The notes under the pieces were generated by a model. The model made no database searches, was not told the DNA's origin, and was given only the letters and a program-made list of their open reading frames with translations. The translations under genes were made by a program, and so were the position numbers. Positions 25,801 through 34,418 of a stretch of DNA of 64,000 nucleotides are shown piece after piece (within the stretch, counting starts at the first letter, position 1; every line of letters starts with the position of its first letter). The stretch is taken from NCBI GenBank assembly GCA_037969035.1, contig JBBKWU010000002.1, forward strand, positions 186,001-250,000. The letters run 5' to 3'. This stretch comes from JBBKWU01 sp037969035. Its GTDB lineage: Bacteria > Pseudomonadota > Alphaproteobacteria > Micavibrionales > Micavibrionaceae.

Positions 25801-28057
25801 TAACACCTTTGCTAATCCTTGTATCAACCAAGATACCGCGTAAGCCTTTCTCTTTAGCAAGCGCATTAGCTTTCGCGGCATCATCAACCTTGAAATACTT
25901 CATCCAACCCTTATCGATGATCGCCTTATGATCGGGGTTATCCGTATCATCAAAGGCTTCGAAGAAATATTTTATTTTGGCGCTGTGGGTTAGGGATACA
26001 TCTTCTTTTTCTTCCGGAAGATCTGTGCCTATCACAAAAACATTACGGGTCAGATCACCATCACCATGAGGACCAAAAGGATAAGGATGAACAGGCACTT
26101 CATCCTCGAACGCTATTTGCCTATCGATGACAATGACATCGAGAATTTTCGGTTTTGTCCGCTTGCCCAAAAATCCGCCACGCTTGGTAAGACCGCCAAG
26201 ATCGCCCTTGCTATCAAGATCAGCAGACCAGATAAACAAGCCGTTACGCGGTGTTTTTGCATCAAACATAATGTCAGCCGTAGCCCCCGGAGCCATATCA
26301 CCAAAATCACAACGGAAACGCCCCGGAGTGTCAGTCGTTTTACAAAACTCACCATGCGGAACCAGATCATCAGGCGCCAGTTCCGTTAGCGCACTCATTA
26401 AGCGCAACTCAATTCCGACAGCACTTGCGATGATGTCGCTATTATTTTGAACACGAAACCCGAGCGCGGCACTTTCTTTTGGAAGCGGTATTTCGGGGTA
26501 AGTGGCTGCGGCAATCGCGATAACGGGCGGCGCTTGGTATTCAGGATTTTCCTCTTCTTCTTTGGGGAAACAATCAGGATTGCGGCAAACCGCGCCATCA
26601 TGTTTTACCGTCCAACCAATTTTGTAGGTTTGCTTATATTGCTCAAGATAACTTGTGTTACCGTCTTTGCTTAAATGTTTATCATTATGGTTGCTCGCAA
26701 CGGTAAGCAGTCCGTTAAAGTGTTCACCATCCACAGCCGCATGAATGACAGAGCGGGAATGAATAGAATCTTTTGAGCCATCTCTATCAGACCTGAAAAA
26801 TTCATAACGCATTGTGCTCGGAAAATTCACAGAGTAGACCTCTTTACCTATACCTTCATCCCTTAGGTTATATTGGCCTTTAACATCCATGTGCCTATAG
26901 GTTGGGTGGTCAGCATCGACAAAACCTCGAAGCGGCATCGTAAGCGCAATCAATGTATCTGTCGGAAGTGGCGGCAGGCTTAACGGCACGTCTTTTTTTA
27001 GATAAGGAAGATCGCTAAGATCACGGCGCGTTGTGAGGTCTTGAATAATTTTGCCAACAGGAACACTTTCATAGGCACTATTCAACTCACCTACGGATGT
27101 GGCCCAATACGATTCAGGAGCCTCCTTTGGCGATAACCCCCAAGCCAGCCTGACGATTTCGTTCACACTGACGACAAAATTATTATGAAACGTATAGCGC
27201 AAATCCCTTGCGGTCATTTCTACGATTTGTGGGTCTGATTTTTTAGGGTTAAATGCGGAAACATCAAAGGTAAGGTCAGATTCGATATCGTCTAATTTTT
27301 TGATAATGGCTTGAACGCGCTTCATATCCTCTTGCGTGTAGCGCCATACCACAAGCTCTAGGTTCTCGCCCAAATTTCTGGCAATACCATCATCTTTGGT
27401 TTCAAGAGATGACCAAGACGGGGCTTCATTTTTTTCAGGATTTGGTAAGCCTTCACGAACGCTGCTGTTATAATGTTCTGTTTTTGCACCTTGAAAATAA
27501 ACATATGGTAATTCTGAAATGGGGTGATCTGGATCATCTTCGTACCATGATTTATCGTCTTGGTAGTGATATACTTGAATATCCCGTAAGACGCGCAAAA
27601 GCAGATCAACATCATCCTGAAGCGCCTCGGCTTTTTTAAGAACTTTGTGAATTTCTTTGGCGTATGGTTCGTATGAGATATTACGGGTTTGATCGCTCCA
27701 ATACTCGATCTTATCGCTCCACTCTTCAAGACCAACGATAGCACTACCATTACCGTAGCCGTTGTGAACATCTTCAGACAACGGAACCAAACGCGTGGAA
27801 ATAATGGTCGGTCCATGCCGCCATTTTTTTCTGTCTTCATATACTGATCCTGACGAAACGCCTTCATTGCGATCAAGCTCTGATCCTTCACGCGTCACGT
27901 CAAGGCTGACCACATAGGAATCATGCGCCTTTACAGCATTTTTCGTGTCAACTTTATCAGGGCTAAAGGCCGAAAGACCTGCCGCGACAGCAGCAACCGC
28001 AATCCCCCCCGCGATGACTTTACCCGCGAGGGTGCTCAACATATCCATAGGGCGCAT
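22892..28057 (-). CDS. Giant membrane-anchored protein with a C-terminal kinase-like motif
   Basis: From the ATG at 28057 the product has 1721 residues; a GTG at 28065 is better spaced from GGAAAG and is an alternative. The frame also opens at 28111, overlapping the VWA gene. An N-terminal membrane segment (AGKVIAGGIAVAAVAAGLSAF) is followed by long regions I do not recognise, one with the look of a DUF11-like beta domain (LGFRVQNNSDIIASAVGIEL). A hydrophobic helix-rich segment comes near 1200 (LSLALLSIVTMPLMLGENVA), then a proline-rich linker. The last 250 residues hold YVWLDNKPDNFAF (Asp1597, Lys1599, Asn1602) and VVVIDTGG (Asp1621), spaced like the catalytic loop and DFG-type motif of protein-kinase-fold enzymes. 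A surface-exposed enzyme or toxin-like protein is possible, working with the VWA protein just upstream. No known family is claimed. Confidence 0.75.
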   Translation of the reverse strand: MRPMDMLSTLAGKVIAGGIAVAAVAAGLSAFSPDKVDTKNAVKAHDSYVVSLDVTREGSELDRNEGVSSGSVYEDRKKWRHGPTIISTRLVPLSEDVHNGYGNGSAIVGLEEWSDKIEYWSDQTRNISYEPYAKEIHKVLKKAEALQDDVDLLLRVLRDIQVYHYQDDKSWYEDDPDHPISELPYVYFQGAKTEHYNSSVREGLPNPEKNEAPSWSSLETKDDGIARNLGENLELVVWRYTQEDMKRVQAIIKKLDDIESDLTFDVSAFNPKKSDPQIVEMTARDLRYTFHNNFVVSVNEIVRLAWGLSPKEAPESYWATSVGELNSAYESVPVGKIIQDLTTRRDLSDLPYLKKDVPLSLPPLPTDTLIALTMPLRGFVDADHPTYRHMDVKGQYNLRDEGIGKEVYSVNFPSTMRYEFFRSDRDGSKDSIHSRSVIHAAVDGEHFNGLLTVASNHNDKHLSKDGNTSYLEQYKQTYKIGWTVKHDGAVCRNPDCFPKEEEENPEYQAPPVIAIAAATYPEIPLPKESAALGFRVQNNSDIIASAVGIELRLMSALTELAPDDLVPHGEFCKTTDTPGRFRCDFGDMAPGATADIMFDAKTPRNGLFIWSADLDSKGDLGGLTKRGGFLGKRTKPKILDVIVIDRQIAFEDEVPVHPYPFGPHGDGDLTRNVFVIGTDLPEEKEDVSLTHSAKIKYFFEAFDDTDNPDHKAIIDKGWMKYFKVDDAAKANALAKEKGLRGILVDTRISKGVMPGNQTLKLNGTDGIWPLQFGDISAQLHFVRFVEDEPFDLLNNAYAPGRVYLAVQTNMELPIDSIPLNLDLSQSGVKGAKNQKIVAKRADYLGKRIYLSPPLDLYEMNDKPSLEQGISIPVQTAKKKPVQLTATIDDDFVSESFLLAEPPLKSTVKIWSSPSMQGASWRWNDALRRTAACHKDELSEYNMENIGATESKSIWNMIILTQENHILRQSAKFGHHAAALLLRDMYLEVASEQDSRDASKYNDILRSEEAIQGFMNMLRTRIYDRTIPILRMKTKHINGDEIEYRYVILNDPEWLAEQYNLTVDEVKARRRAATIEAVDKIRAEARAAKALLEEIGDCDVKKLLSITGFSFEPISRVLKSELVTTAGTRLSDGSQHTMWVSDSTARYWVDQVAPFALAVRQQEKLADKDTDLSLALLSIVTMPLMLGENVAVSLITLGLDLVDFGATTAHELDQYFDSQRELTFSKGAAVILGEDRYKKAQENAKAWYSTALSIGMSGFGVATGALETVPKLTVMNRIARGRKTARNLESVSAIDVLSNAERQDFAAFAMSSHMRRTELGASSLTDAERRSIELVDQYASSRMATRTESKMDLPPSKLVESFQPKQPIAFELINSSGVRKLDVPKKQPAPASAHSPEPPPGFDPDASSVPMSNSVEMKRAAQNIDEPVFGDEIPNSFDKRVPDDTVVKVMDSAKGEMELELGARVGNPGSTSEAFALLDDPENFVVRITYLREGSSAVKLDAFGDNVLRNKIKSEHIRAVEIRDDYQAAAGRVRTEDSGSQSPAVRVTVAERVTPAYEMLREQTGGVAGGRGTMTVAQMQAYEGAMRDLNASGYVWLDNKPDNFAFKALDDGSGRVQVVVIDTGGIVPVRQSVADFLGISKGDLARQIQLRANGKFETYLPEFAYIKDMNNRSICRYETIKELYGDAIDLDALGIKDIDNLWFNQVAGELYDYVAPLLEAMD

Positions 28058-28079
28058 AAGAACACGCTTCTTTCCGTTA

Positions 28080-29420
28080 TTATTTGTTTTCAGTAACCTT
28101 GATTGAATCAATGTTCAGATATGATTCAAGGGGCTCATCTCTGCGATATGCACCGCTATCGATCTGTCCCAACCCAACAAAAAGATTACTTTTCGCTTTC
28201 AACATTTTAACCGGGTCAGGCACAACGCGAACTTCTTTACCGTCTTGCGTATAAGATACAACGGCACTGTAATCACGCCCTGTTTTCGTAAATGTTATGG
28301 TCATTGGGCCCTTCGCTTTGAAATCATCCACACAAGGAGGGTAACCCTTGTTGCTACCACTACTCGTAATCATTTCTTCGGAAACAGTATGCTCACCACC
28401 TTCGAATTTATCGATATACGCCTTTACAAGACAACCGCCATAAACGTTTTGGCCATAGATACCCGCCGCTATCCAACCATTTTGGTCATCCATAACGCCT
28501 ATATAGGCTTTATCGCTAGCTGTTTGCAGTTCAAAATCAACAACGGAGGTTATTGTCCAGTCGCCATCAGGCATGGCATCCTTGGTTTTCATCAAATTAG
28601 GAAACTCAGGGTTCTCAGCAAGCATCACCTGTTGCCCAGGTATCACAAGCAGAAGTTTACCGTCATCTATAATGTAACGGTCAGCATTCGGATTAATAAC
28701 GTCCCAATGTGGTGCTAACTCTTTCCCTTTGAAATCATCTTCAAAAGCCAATGTGCTCACAGGCTCAGGTGCAGGCTCGGGTTCTGCTTGTGCCAAAACC
28801 GTTACTTCTTTAATGGCATCATTAAAAGCATTCGCATTCGCCGCATCAAAGTATTTACCGCCTGTATTCTCAGCAATACATGTAAGTTGTTTACCCTCTT
28901 CTTTTGTAACACCAAAACCAATCACGTGAGCGCTGACATCAAGGCCTGCCTCTTTCAATTCTTTTGCCACGGCGCATGGGTCACCATCACAACTTTCAAT
29001 GCCATCAGAAACAAGCAATATATTATTGTGTTGACCTTCATGGCCCTTGAACGCCTCTTTTGATTTCTTCAGCGCATTGGCAATCGGTGTTTTGCCTTTT
29101 GGCTGAATTGTATGGATCAGCGTGTTAATCATCTCGGGCTTGTCTTTGCCGATTGCGCTTAAGAGTTCCACATCATTACAGTCTTTTTCCTTGGTGTGAC
29201 CATAAGCCATGAAGCCCAGTTTGGTATCGGCAGGAAGATCAGACATTAATTTACCAAGCGTTTTCTGCGCGGTTTCCATCTTGGATTTACCATCAATTTG
29301 CCCCCACATGGAATTAGAACCATCCAGAATAACCAATAAATTAGTCTCCGCCTGAGCTTTCATCGGCATAACTACAGCAGTCGCGACAACAACAGCTGTA
29401 AACAAACATTTCTTGAACAC
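28080..29420 (-). CDS. Exported VWA-domain protein with a C-terminal lectin-like beta domain
   Basis: The chosen GTG start at 29420 follows AGGAG at 7 bases and produces a classic signal peptide (MFKKCLFTAVVVATAVVMP... ending KAQA); upstream in-frame sequence to 29552 gives no sensible N-terminus. A von Willebrand A domain follows, with the MIDAS DGSNS (Asp33, Ser35, Ser37), KGKTPIANAL and VSDGIES, so it should bind a ligand through a divalent metal in the periplasm or at the surface. After a Pro/Glu linker, the last 200 residues (starting FEDDFKGKELAPHWDV) look like a concanavalin-type jelly roll. Four cysteines in the VWA part may pair. The next gene starts 22 bases on, so the two are cotranscribed. 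Confidence 0.85.
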   Translation of the reverse strand: MFKKCLFTAVVVATAVVMPMKAQAETNLLVILDGSNSMWGQIDGKSKMETAQKTLGKLMSDLPADTKLGFMAYGHTKEKDCNDVELLSAIGKDKPEMINTLIHTIQPKGKTPIANALKKSKEAFKGHEGQHNNILLVSDGIESCDGDPCAVAKELKEAGLDVSAHVIGFGVTKEEGKQLTCIAENTGGKYFDAANANAFNDAIKEVTVLAQAEPEPAPEPVSTLAFEDDFKGKELAPHWDVINPNADRYIIDDGKLLLVIPGQQVMLAENPEFPNLMKTKDAMPDGDWTITSVVDFELQTASDKAYIGVMDDQNGWIAAGIYGQNVYGGCLVKAYIDKFEGGEHTVSEEMITSSGSNKGYPPCVDDFKAKGPMTITFTKTGRDYSAVVSYTQDGKEVRVVPDPVKMLKAKSNLFVGLGQIDSGAYRRDEPLESYLNIDSIKVTENK

Positions 29421-29670
29421 TATAAATCTCCTTACAATAGTCCGAATAATTTCACCAGATTTGGTTTTAACTATAAAAATATGGTTATTCAACCACATAA
29501 TACAAAAATAAGGTGGGGCTTTAACACTCAACAACTGCACATTGCTCGCCATACTAAAGCCTACACTGCTTACTGATTGTTTTCTCTGATTTAGGAAAAA
29601 CTGAGTTTACAGGTGAGTATTTTACATTTGGTGTTAGACAGCTGCGCATGGCTACCGTTATGCTTTGCGG

Positions 29671-31506
29671 ATGAAAACACAAACAATCCATAAAGTGACC
29701 CCGCCCACACCCAAAGATATTTTATCGTCTGTGTTTGGCTATGATGCTTTTCGTGGTGAGCAAGAGCAAATCATTAACGATGTGATTGCGGGGAAAAGCT
29801 GCGGTGTTTTGATGCCAACAGGCAGCGGGAAATCACTCTGTTATCAGATTCCCTCTATTTGTATGGAAGGCACAGGGATTATTGTGTCTCCGCTGATTGC
29901 GTTGATGCAGGATCAAGTGATTGCTTTGCATGAATTGGGTGTGAAGGCCGCCGCCATTCATTCGGGACTTGAGTATCCGGAATTACAAAAGGCGCTGAAT
30001 GATTTGCGCGATGGAGCGCTTGATCTGGTTTATGTTGCGCCAGAACGCTTGGTCAATGATTCCTTTTTGGACATTTTAGACGATATCAAAATCGCGCTAT
30101 TTGCGATTGATGAAGCGCATTGCATTTCACAATGGGGGCATGATTTCCGCCCTGAATACCGCCAAATTTCACTTCTACGCACGCGCTATCCTGATACGCC
30201 TTGCATTGCTGTTACGGCCACAGCCGACACACCAACACGCAAAGACATTGTTGAGCGTTTAAAGCTGCCGAAGCTGTACGTTGCGGGGTTTGATCGCCCA
30301 AACATTACCTATGAAGTCGCGATTAAAGATAACCCACGTTCTCAACTGCTCCGCTTTTTAAAGGGGCGCAATGATGATGAAAGCGGCATTGTTTACTGCC
30401 TGTCGCGCAAAAAAGTGGAAGACACAGCCAAATGGTTGAAAGATCAAGGCTATAAAGCTCTGCCCTATCACGCACGTCTTGATGCAAAAATACGCGCGCG
30501 CAATCAAGAACGTTTTCTCAAAGAAGAAGGCGTGATTATTGTGGCAACGATTGCCTTTGGTATGGGCATTAACAAACCCGATGTGCGGTTTGTGGCGCAT
30601 TTAGATCTACCCAAAAATATCGAGGCATATTACCAAGAAACAGGCCGTGCAGGACGTGATGGTATGCCAGCTGTTGCTTGGATGGTCTATGGGTTGCAAG
30701 ACCTTGCCCTGCAACGCCAGATGATCGAAGGGTCAGACGCGCCTGCCACGCAAAAGAAAATTGAGCGCCAAAAACTCACCGCGTTTTTGGGCTATTGCGA
30801 GAGCGCGACATGCAGACGCCAAGTTTTGCTGCATTATTTTGATGATAACGGGCAGCCGTGTCAGAATTGCGATACCTGCTTGCGCCCGCCCCAAACCTTT
30901 GATGGGTCGATTGCCGCGCAGAAATTACTGTCTTGTGTTTTACGCACGGGGCAGATGTTTGGCGGCGGTTATGTGATTGATGTTTTGCTCGGCAAGACAA
31001 ACGAGCGCATTGAGAAATTCGGTCATGATAGTTTGAGCACCTTTGGCATTGGGGCTGAGCATTCGCCAAAAGAATGGCAAAGCTTGATCCGCCAGCTTGT
31101 TGCGCGCGGATTTTTGTTTGTTGATATGGACGCGCATGGTGGTTTGAAAATGACGCAAGATGGCGTGAATTTCCTGCGTGAGAAACCTGTGTTGCAAGTA
31201 CGGCTTGATCCAAAAACCGTGGGCGGCAGTTCATCAAAAAGCGCAAAACGGAGTGATCCCGCGCTTAACCTTGAAAGCCAAGCCGACCAAGAATTATTTA
31301 CCGCCCTCAAAGCCTTGCGGATGAGCATTGCCAAAGAGAACAGCGTTCCGCCTTATGTGGTGTTCCATGATAAAACGTTGATCGATATGGTTTTGCGTAA
31401 ACCGCTCAGTTTAGATGCAATGAGGTCTGTCGCGGGCGTTGGGCAATCTAAGCTTGAGAAATACGGGCAAATTTTTCTTGAGGCTATCAAATGCCCTGTG
31501 GAATAG
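29671..31506 (+). CDS. recQ: ATP-dependent DNA helicase RecQ
   Basis: RecQ unwinds DNA 3' to 5' in recombination and fork repair. Seen in order: MPTGSGKSLCYQIP Walker A near residue 50, IDEAHCISQWGHDFRPEY (DEAH box with the RecQ signature) near 146, TATADTPTRKDI, and the helicase motifs IVATIAFGMGI and YYQETGRAGRDG near 324. The zinc-binding CRRQVLLHYFDD...CQNCDTC follows, then an RQC winged-helix region and a C-terminal HRDC domain (540-611). The ATG at 29671 is preferred over the TTG two codons upstream. No clear ribosome-binding site is visible. The 611 residues match the family. Confidence 0.95.
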   Translation: MKTQTIHKVTPPTPKDILSSVFGYDAFRGEQEQIINDVIAGKSCGVLMPTGSGKSLCYQIPSICMEGTGIIVSPLIALMQDQVIALHELGVKAAAIHSGLEYPELQKALNDLRDGALDLVYVAPERLVNDSFLDILDDIKIALFAIDEAHCISQWGHDFRPEYRQISLLRTRYPDTPCIAVTATADTPTRKDIVERLKLPKLYVAGFDRPNITYEVAIKDNPRSQLLRFLKGRNDDESGIVYCLSRKKVEDTAKWLKDQGYKALPYHARLDAKIRARNQERFLKEEGVIIVATIAFGMGINKPDVRFVAHLDLPKNIEAYYQETGRAGRDGMPAVAWMVYGLQDLALQRQMIEGSDAPATQKKIERQKLTAFLGYCESATCRRQVLLHYFDDNGQPCQNCDTCLRPPQTFDGSIAAQKLLSCVLRTGQMFGGGYVIDVLLGKTNERIEKFGHDSLSTFGIGAEHSPKEWQSLIRQLVARGFLFVDMDAHGGLKMTQDGVNFLREKPVLQVRLDPKTVGGSSSKSAKRSDPALNLESQADQELFTALKALRMSIAKENSVPPYVVFHDKTLIDMVLRKPLSLDAMRSVAGVGQSKLEKYGQIFLEAIKCPVE

Positions 31507-31628
31507 ACCTGTTACAAAAGTAACGTATAAGTAGACAACGTGTGGATTTGCGAGCAAAAACCATCAAAAACTATCGCCAAGGATTAAACCTTCCTGCATA
31601 CTGTCTTTAAGAATAACAGGATTTAAAC

Positions 31629-32096
31629 ATGTCTCAGAAATCAAAGACAGTCATCGGTTGGGAAGAGTGGTGTTCATTGCCAGACCTTGGGTTGCCTGCC
31701 ATTAAGGCAAAAATAGACACAGGCGCCAAAACATCTGCGCTTCACGCCTACGATATAAAAACACATACACAGGACAATGTTGAATACATCACATTCAAAA
31801 TTCATCCCGTGCAGGGTAATAATGCGATAGAGCATGAATGCACAGCCATCCTGATTGGCCAACGCGTGATTACCAGTTCAAACGGCGAGCGGGAAAATCG
31901 CTATGTCATTGTCACGCCGATGGTATGTGGCGCCAAAACCATTAAAGCCGAGCTAACACTGACCAGTCGTCACAAGATGGCTTTTAGGATGTTGCTTGGG
32001 CGCGAGGCGTTGAAAAAAGCAAAATTTGTCGTTGATTCCTCAAAAGCATTTACACAAGGCAAAGTTAAAAATGCGGCGTCTTTGTACAAAAAATAA
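31629..32096 (+). CDS. RimB-like ATP-dependent zinc/retropepsin-like protease (DUF785)
   Basis: Family members sit next to rimK genes, and the Pseudomonas member (RimB) removes glutamates added to ribosomal protein S6. The 155-residue protein has the retropepsin-like active-site motif KIDTGAKTSALHA near residue 31 and the conserved MLLGREALKKAKFVVDSSKAF near the end. It starts 8 bases after AACAGGA. It is convergent with the succinylglutamate-desuccinylase-like gene (14 bases between stops), with rimK just beyond, so the three genes form one functional neighbourhood on two strands. Confidence 0.85.
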   Translation: MSQKSKTVIGWEEWCSLPDLGLPAIKAKIDTGAKTSALHAYDIKTHTQDNVEYITFKIHPVQGNNAIEHECTAILIGQRVITSSNGERENRYVIVTPMVCGAKTIKAELTLTSRHKMAFRMLLGREALKKAKFVVDSSKAFTQGKVKNAASLYKK

Positions 32097-32110
32097 AACC
32101 GTACAAAAAT

Positions 32111-33142
32111 TTAAAGCACAAACTCTTCTTTTTGTTCCGCTTCCAAACGCTCTTCAAATAGTTCAACATGCTCCTCGACAGTGGTTGAATTCTCAAAACT
32201 GGCAACATGGAACACAGCGTCACCGCGACTGAGCAAGGGCATTGTAACGGCACCAATAACAATGCCCGTTTTCTTGGCTATAATCTTGTATTTTTCCTGC
32301 CCGAACGGATCAGAAATAATTCCCAAAACTTGCCCCTGCTTTACGCGCTCACCCAATTTTATTTTAGAGGACAAGCATCCGCTGTGCGGTGCTCTAACCC
32401 ACTGGCTAGAATGTGCGACAAACACTTCTTTTGCCTCATGCTTGGTTTTAAGCGGCGCGAGCATCCCGATTTGACGCATAACGGCAAGCGTACCTTGCAG
32501 ACCGCTTTGAATGACTCTTTCATTAAAGCGCAGAGCTTCGCCACCCTCAAACAAAATTGTCGGAATATTTTTTTCATACGTTGTCGCGCGCAAAGACCCT
32601 TCGCGCAAACCAGAATGTAAAATAACGGGCATTTCAAAGGCTTTGGCCATGGCTTCGACAACAGGATCATCAAGGCATGCCCGAATTTGCGGCAGATTAA
32701 TGCGGTTAATGGCTGCGGTGTGAAAATCAATGCCGTGCGTGCAATGCTCAACAACTTCGGTCATAAATGTATAGGCAAGCTGCGAGGTTAAAGACCCGTC
32801 AGCACTGCCGGGGAAAGCGCGGTTCAAATCACGACGATCAGGTAAATAGCGACTCATGGTATTAAAACCAAACACATTCACAATCGGCACAGCAATCAAC
32901 GTTCCCTTCATCGTCTTTAAGGATTTTTGAGTAAGAAGTCTGCGGATGATTTCGGTGCCGTTTATCTCGTCGCCATGAACAGCCCCGCTGACAAATAAAA
33001 CAGGGCCATCTTTTTTGCCGCGCACGACTTCAATCGGCACAGCCATATCGGTGAAATCATAGAGCTTTGCAACATTCACTAAAACGCGCTTGCGCTCGCC
33101 TTGTTTGATTGTCACACCACCGATGGTCAAATCTTTAGACAT
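32111..33142 (-). CDS. Succinylglutamate desuccinylase/aspartoacylase-family zinc hydrolase
   Basis: The family is M14-like zinc amidohydrolases that remove acyl groups from amino acids. Residues 51-60 hold the metal motif GAVHGDEINGTE, followed by RRDLNRAFPGSADGS and a later GIDFHTAA histidine ligand. The C-terminal domain is a lipoyl-like beta fold (SGCLSSKIKLGERVKQGQVLGIISDPFG). Members encoded next to rimK are thought to act on glutamylated or related products; the exact substrate is unknown. It begins 6 bases after rimK ends. Confidence 0.85.
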   Translation of the reverse strand: MSKDLTIGGVTIKQGERKRVLVNVAKLYDFTDMAVPIEVVRGKKDGPVLFVSGAVHGDEINGTEIIRRLLTQKSLKTMKGTLIAVPIVNVFGFNTMSRYLPDRRDLNRAFPGSADGSLTSQLAYTFMTEVVEHCTHGIDFHTAAINRINLPQIRACLDDPVVEAMAKAFEMPVILHSGLREGSLRATTYEKNIPTILFEGGEALRFNERVIQSGLQGTLAVMRQIGMLAPLKTKHEAKEVFVAHSSQWVRAPHSGCLSSKIKLGERVKQGQVLGIISDPFGQEKYKIIAKKTGIVIGAVTMPLLSRGDAVFHVASFENSTTVEEHVELFEERLEAEQKEEFVL

Positions 33143-33148
33143 CTGCCG

Positions 33149-34051
33149 TTATCCTTTGTTTTCGCGACTTTTCTTGGTGCTTTTAATACTTTTTTCGATA
33201 TGTTCTATAATCATACCAGCGATATCTTTGCCCGAAATACGTTCAATACCCTCTAACCCAGGTGATGAATTCACTTCTAAAACCAAGGGCCCGCGCTCGG
33301 ACCGAATAAGATCAACACCTGCTACTTCCAGCCCCATCGCCTTTGCCGCGGCTAACGCGACCTTACGTTCTTTCGGTGTTATTTTAACCGCTTCCGCGCC
33401 GCCGCCACTATGAAGATTAGAGCGAAAATCACCTTCCGCAGCTTTCCGCATCATTGTTGCCACAACTTTATCACCCACCACAAAACAGCGAATATCTTCG
33501 CCGCCTGCTTCTTTGATAAATTCCTGAATCAAAAAGTGCGCATTTAACCCGCGAAAAGCATCAATCACGCTTTCAGCCGCTTTTTTCGTTTCCGCCAAAA
33601 TAACGCCCTTGCCTTGCGTACCTTCCAGTAATTTAATCACCAGAGGCGCACCGCCAGCAATTTTGATCAAATCGCTCGTATTGCTGGTGGAGTGCGCAAA
33701 ACCCGTAATCGGCATCCCAAGTTTTTTGCGCGATAGAATTTGATGGGCACGCAATTTATCACGTGCTCGTGTAATGCCAAGCGAACCGTTCAATGTATAG
33801 ACACCAGACATTTCAAACTGCCGCACAACAGCCGTTCCATAAAACGTAATCGATGCACCAATACGCGGAATAACAGCATCGACATTGATAATCTCATCAC
33901 CATAATGAACTTGATTATCCACTGAATTAATGTTCATGAAGCATCTTGTGGTATTAAATACACGCACCTCATGTCCGCGCTCTTCCGCAGCGTCTACAAG
34001 GCGTTGCGTTGAATAAAGTTTGGGGCCACGGGATAGGATCGCAATTTTCAT
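33149..34051 (-). CDS. rimK: RimK-type alpha-L-glutamate ligase (ATP-grasp)
   Basis: RimK adds glutamates to the C-terminus of ribosomal protein S6 in E. coli; relatives make similar amino-acid ligations. The 300-residue protein starts MKIAILSRGPKLYST and shows the ATP-grasp elements KLLEGTQGKGVILAET, FIKEAGGEDIRCFVVG, GGGAEAVKITPKE and the metal-binding end VAGVDLIRSERGPLVLEVN followed by SSPGLEGIE. GAAAGAG precedes the ATG. First in a two-gene operon with the desuccinylase-like gene. Confidence 0.9.
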   Translation of the reverse strand: MKIAILSRGPKLYSTQRLVDAAEERGHEVRVFNTTRCFMNINSVDNQVHYGDEIINVDAVIPRIGASITFYGTAVVRQFEMSGVYTLNGSLGITRARDKLRAHQILSRKKLGMPITGFAHSTSNTSDLIKIAGGAPLVIKLLEGTQGKGVILAETKKAAESVIDAFRGLNAHFLIQEFIKEAGGEDIRCFVVGDKVVATMMRKAAEGDFRSNLHSGGGAEAVKITPKERKVALAAAKAMGLEVAGVDLIRSERGPLVLEVNSSPGLEGIERISGKDIAGMIIEHIEKSIKSTKKSRENKG

Positions 34052-34069
34052 GAGTTACTCTTTCTGCAA

Positions 34070-34098
34070 GTTATTCAATCCCATTGTGTACCACTCAA
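34070..34098 (-). promoter_or_regulatory. Probable rimK promoter
   Basis: TTGAGT, a 17-base spacer and AATAAC (4 of 6 matches each) would start transcription about 12 bases before the rimK ATG. Confidence 0.4.
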
Positions 34099-34250
34099 GC
34101 GCAGCAAATGGAAGATTTAAGCTTTTAATATCAGTAAGCTCTTGATTTTAAATAAAATAGAGGCATCTTCAACCAGAGGCTAACTATTTTTCTTTTTTCC
34201 TAGAACAATAGAATACATTTTCGATAATTTCCATACGGTACATTGCACAC

Positions 34251-34269
34251 ATTTTTATGTCATAAAAAT
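34251..34269. repeat. Perfect palindrome in an AT-rich gap
   Basis: ATTTTTATG and CATAAAAAT surround a single T. It lies in the gap 34052-34418, which holds no gene I can support. Apart from the rimK promoter and a small GCCTA/TAGGC inverted repeat near 34355, I see nothing else there. The palindrome may be an operator. Confidence 0.4.
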
Positions 34270-34418
34270 CAATGGCTTAATAATAATTAAATCACTAAGA
34301 AATAACTTATTTTAAGAGTCCATTGTGCGGTGAAAAAATAAATACTGAGCCTAGGTTAGGCATTGAAAAGATATAAAATTGCATCGAGCCTATTTTATAT
34401 ATTCAGATAAAGCCCCCA

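Noticed and set aside
29421..29552. Longer N-terminus for the VWA protein
   Set aside because: It would bury the signal peptide; GTG at 29420 follows a good AGGAG.
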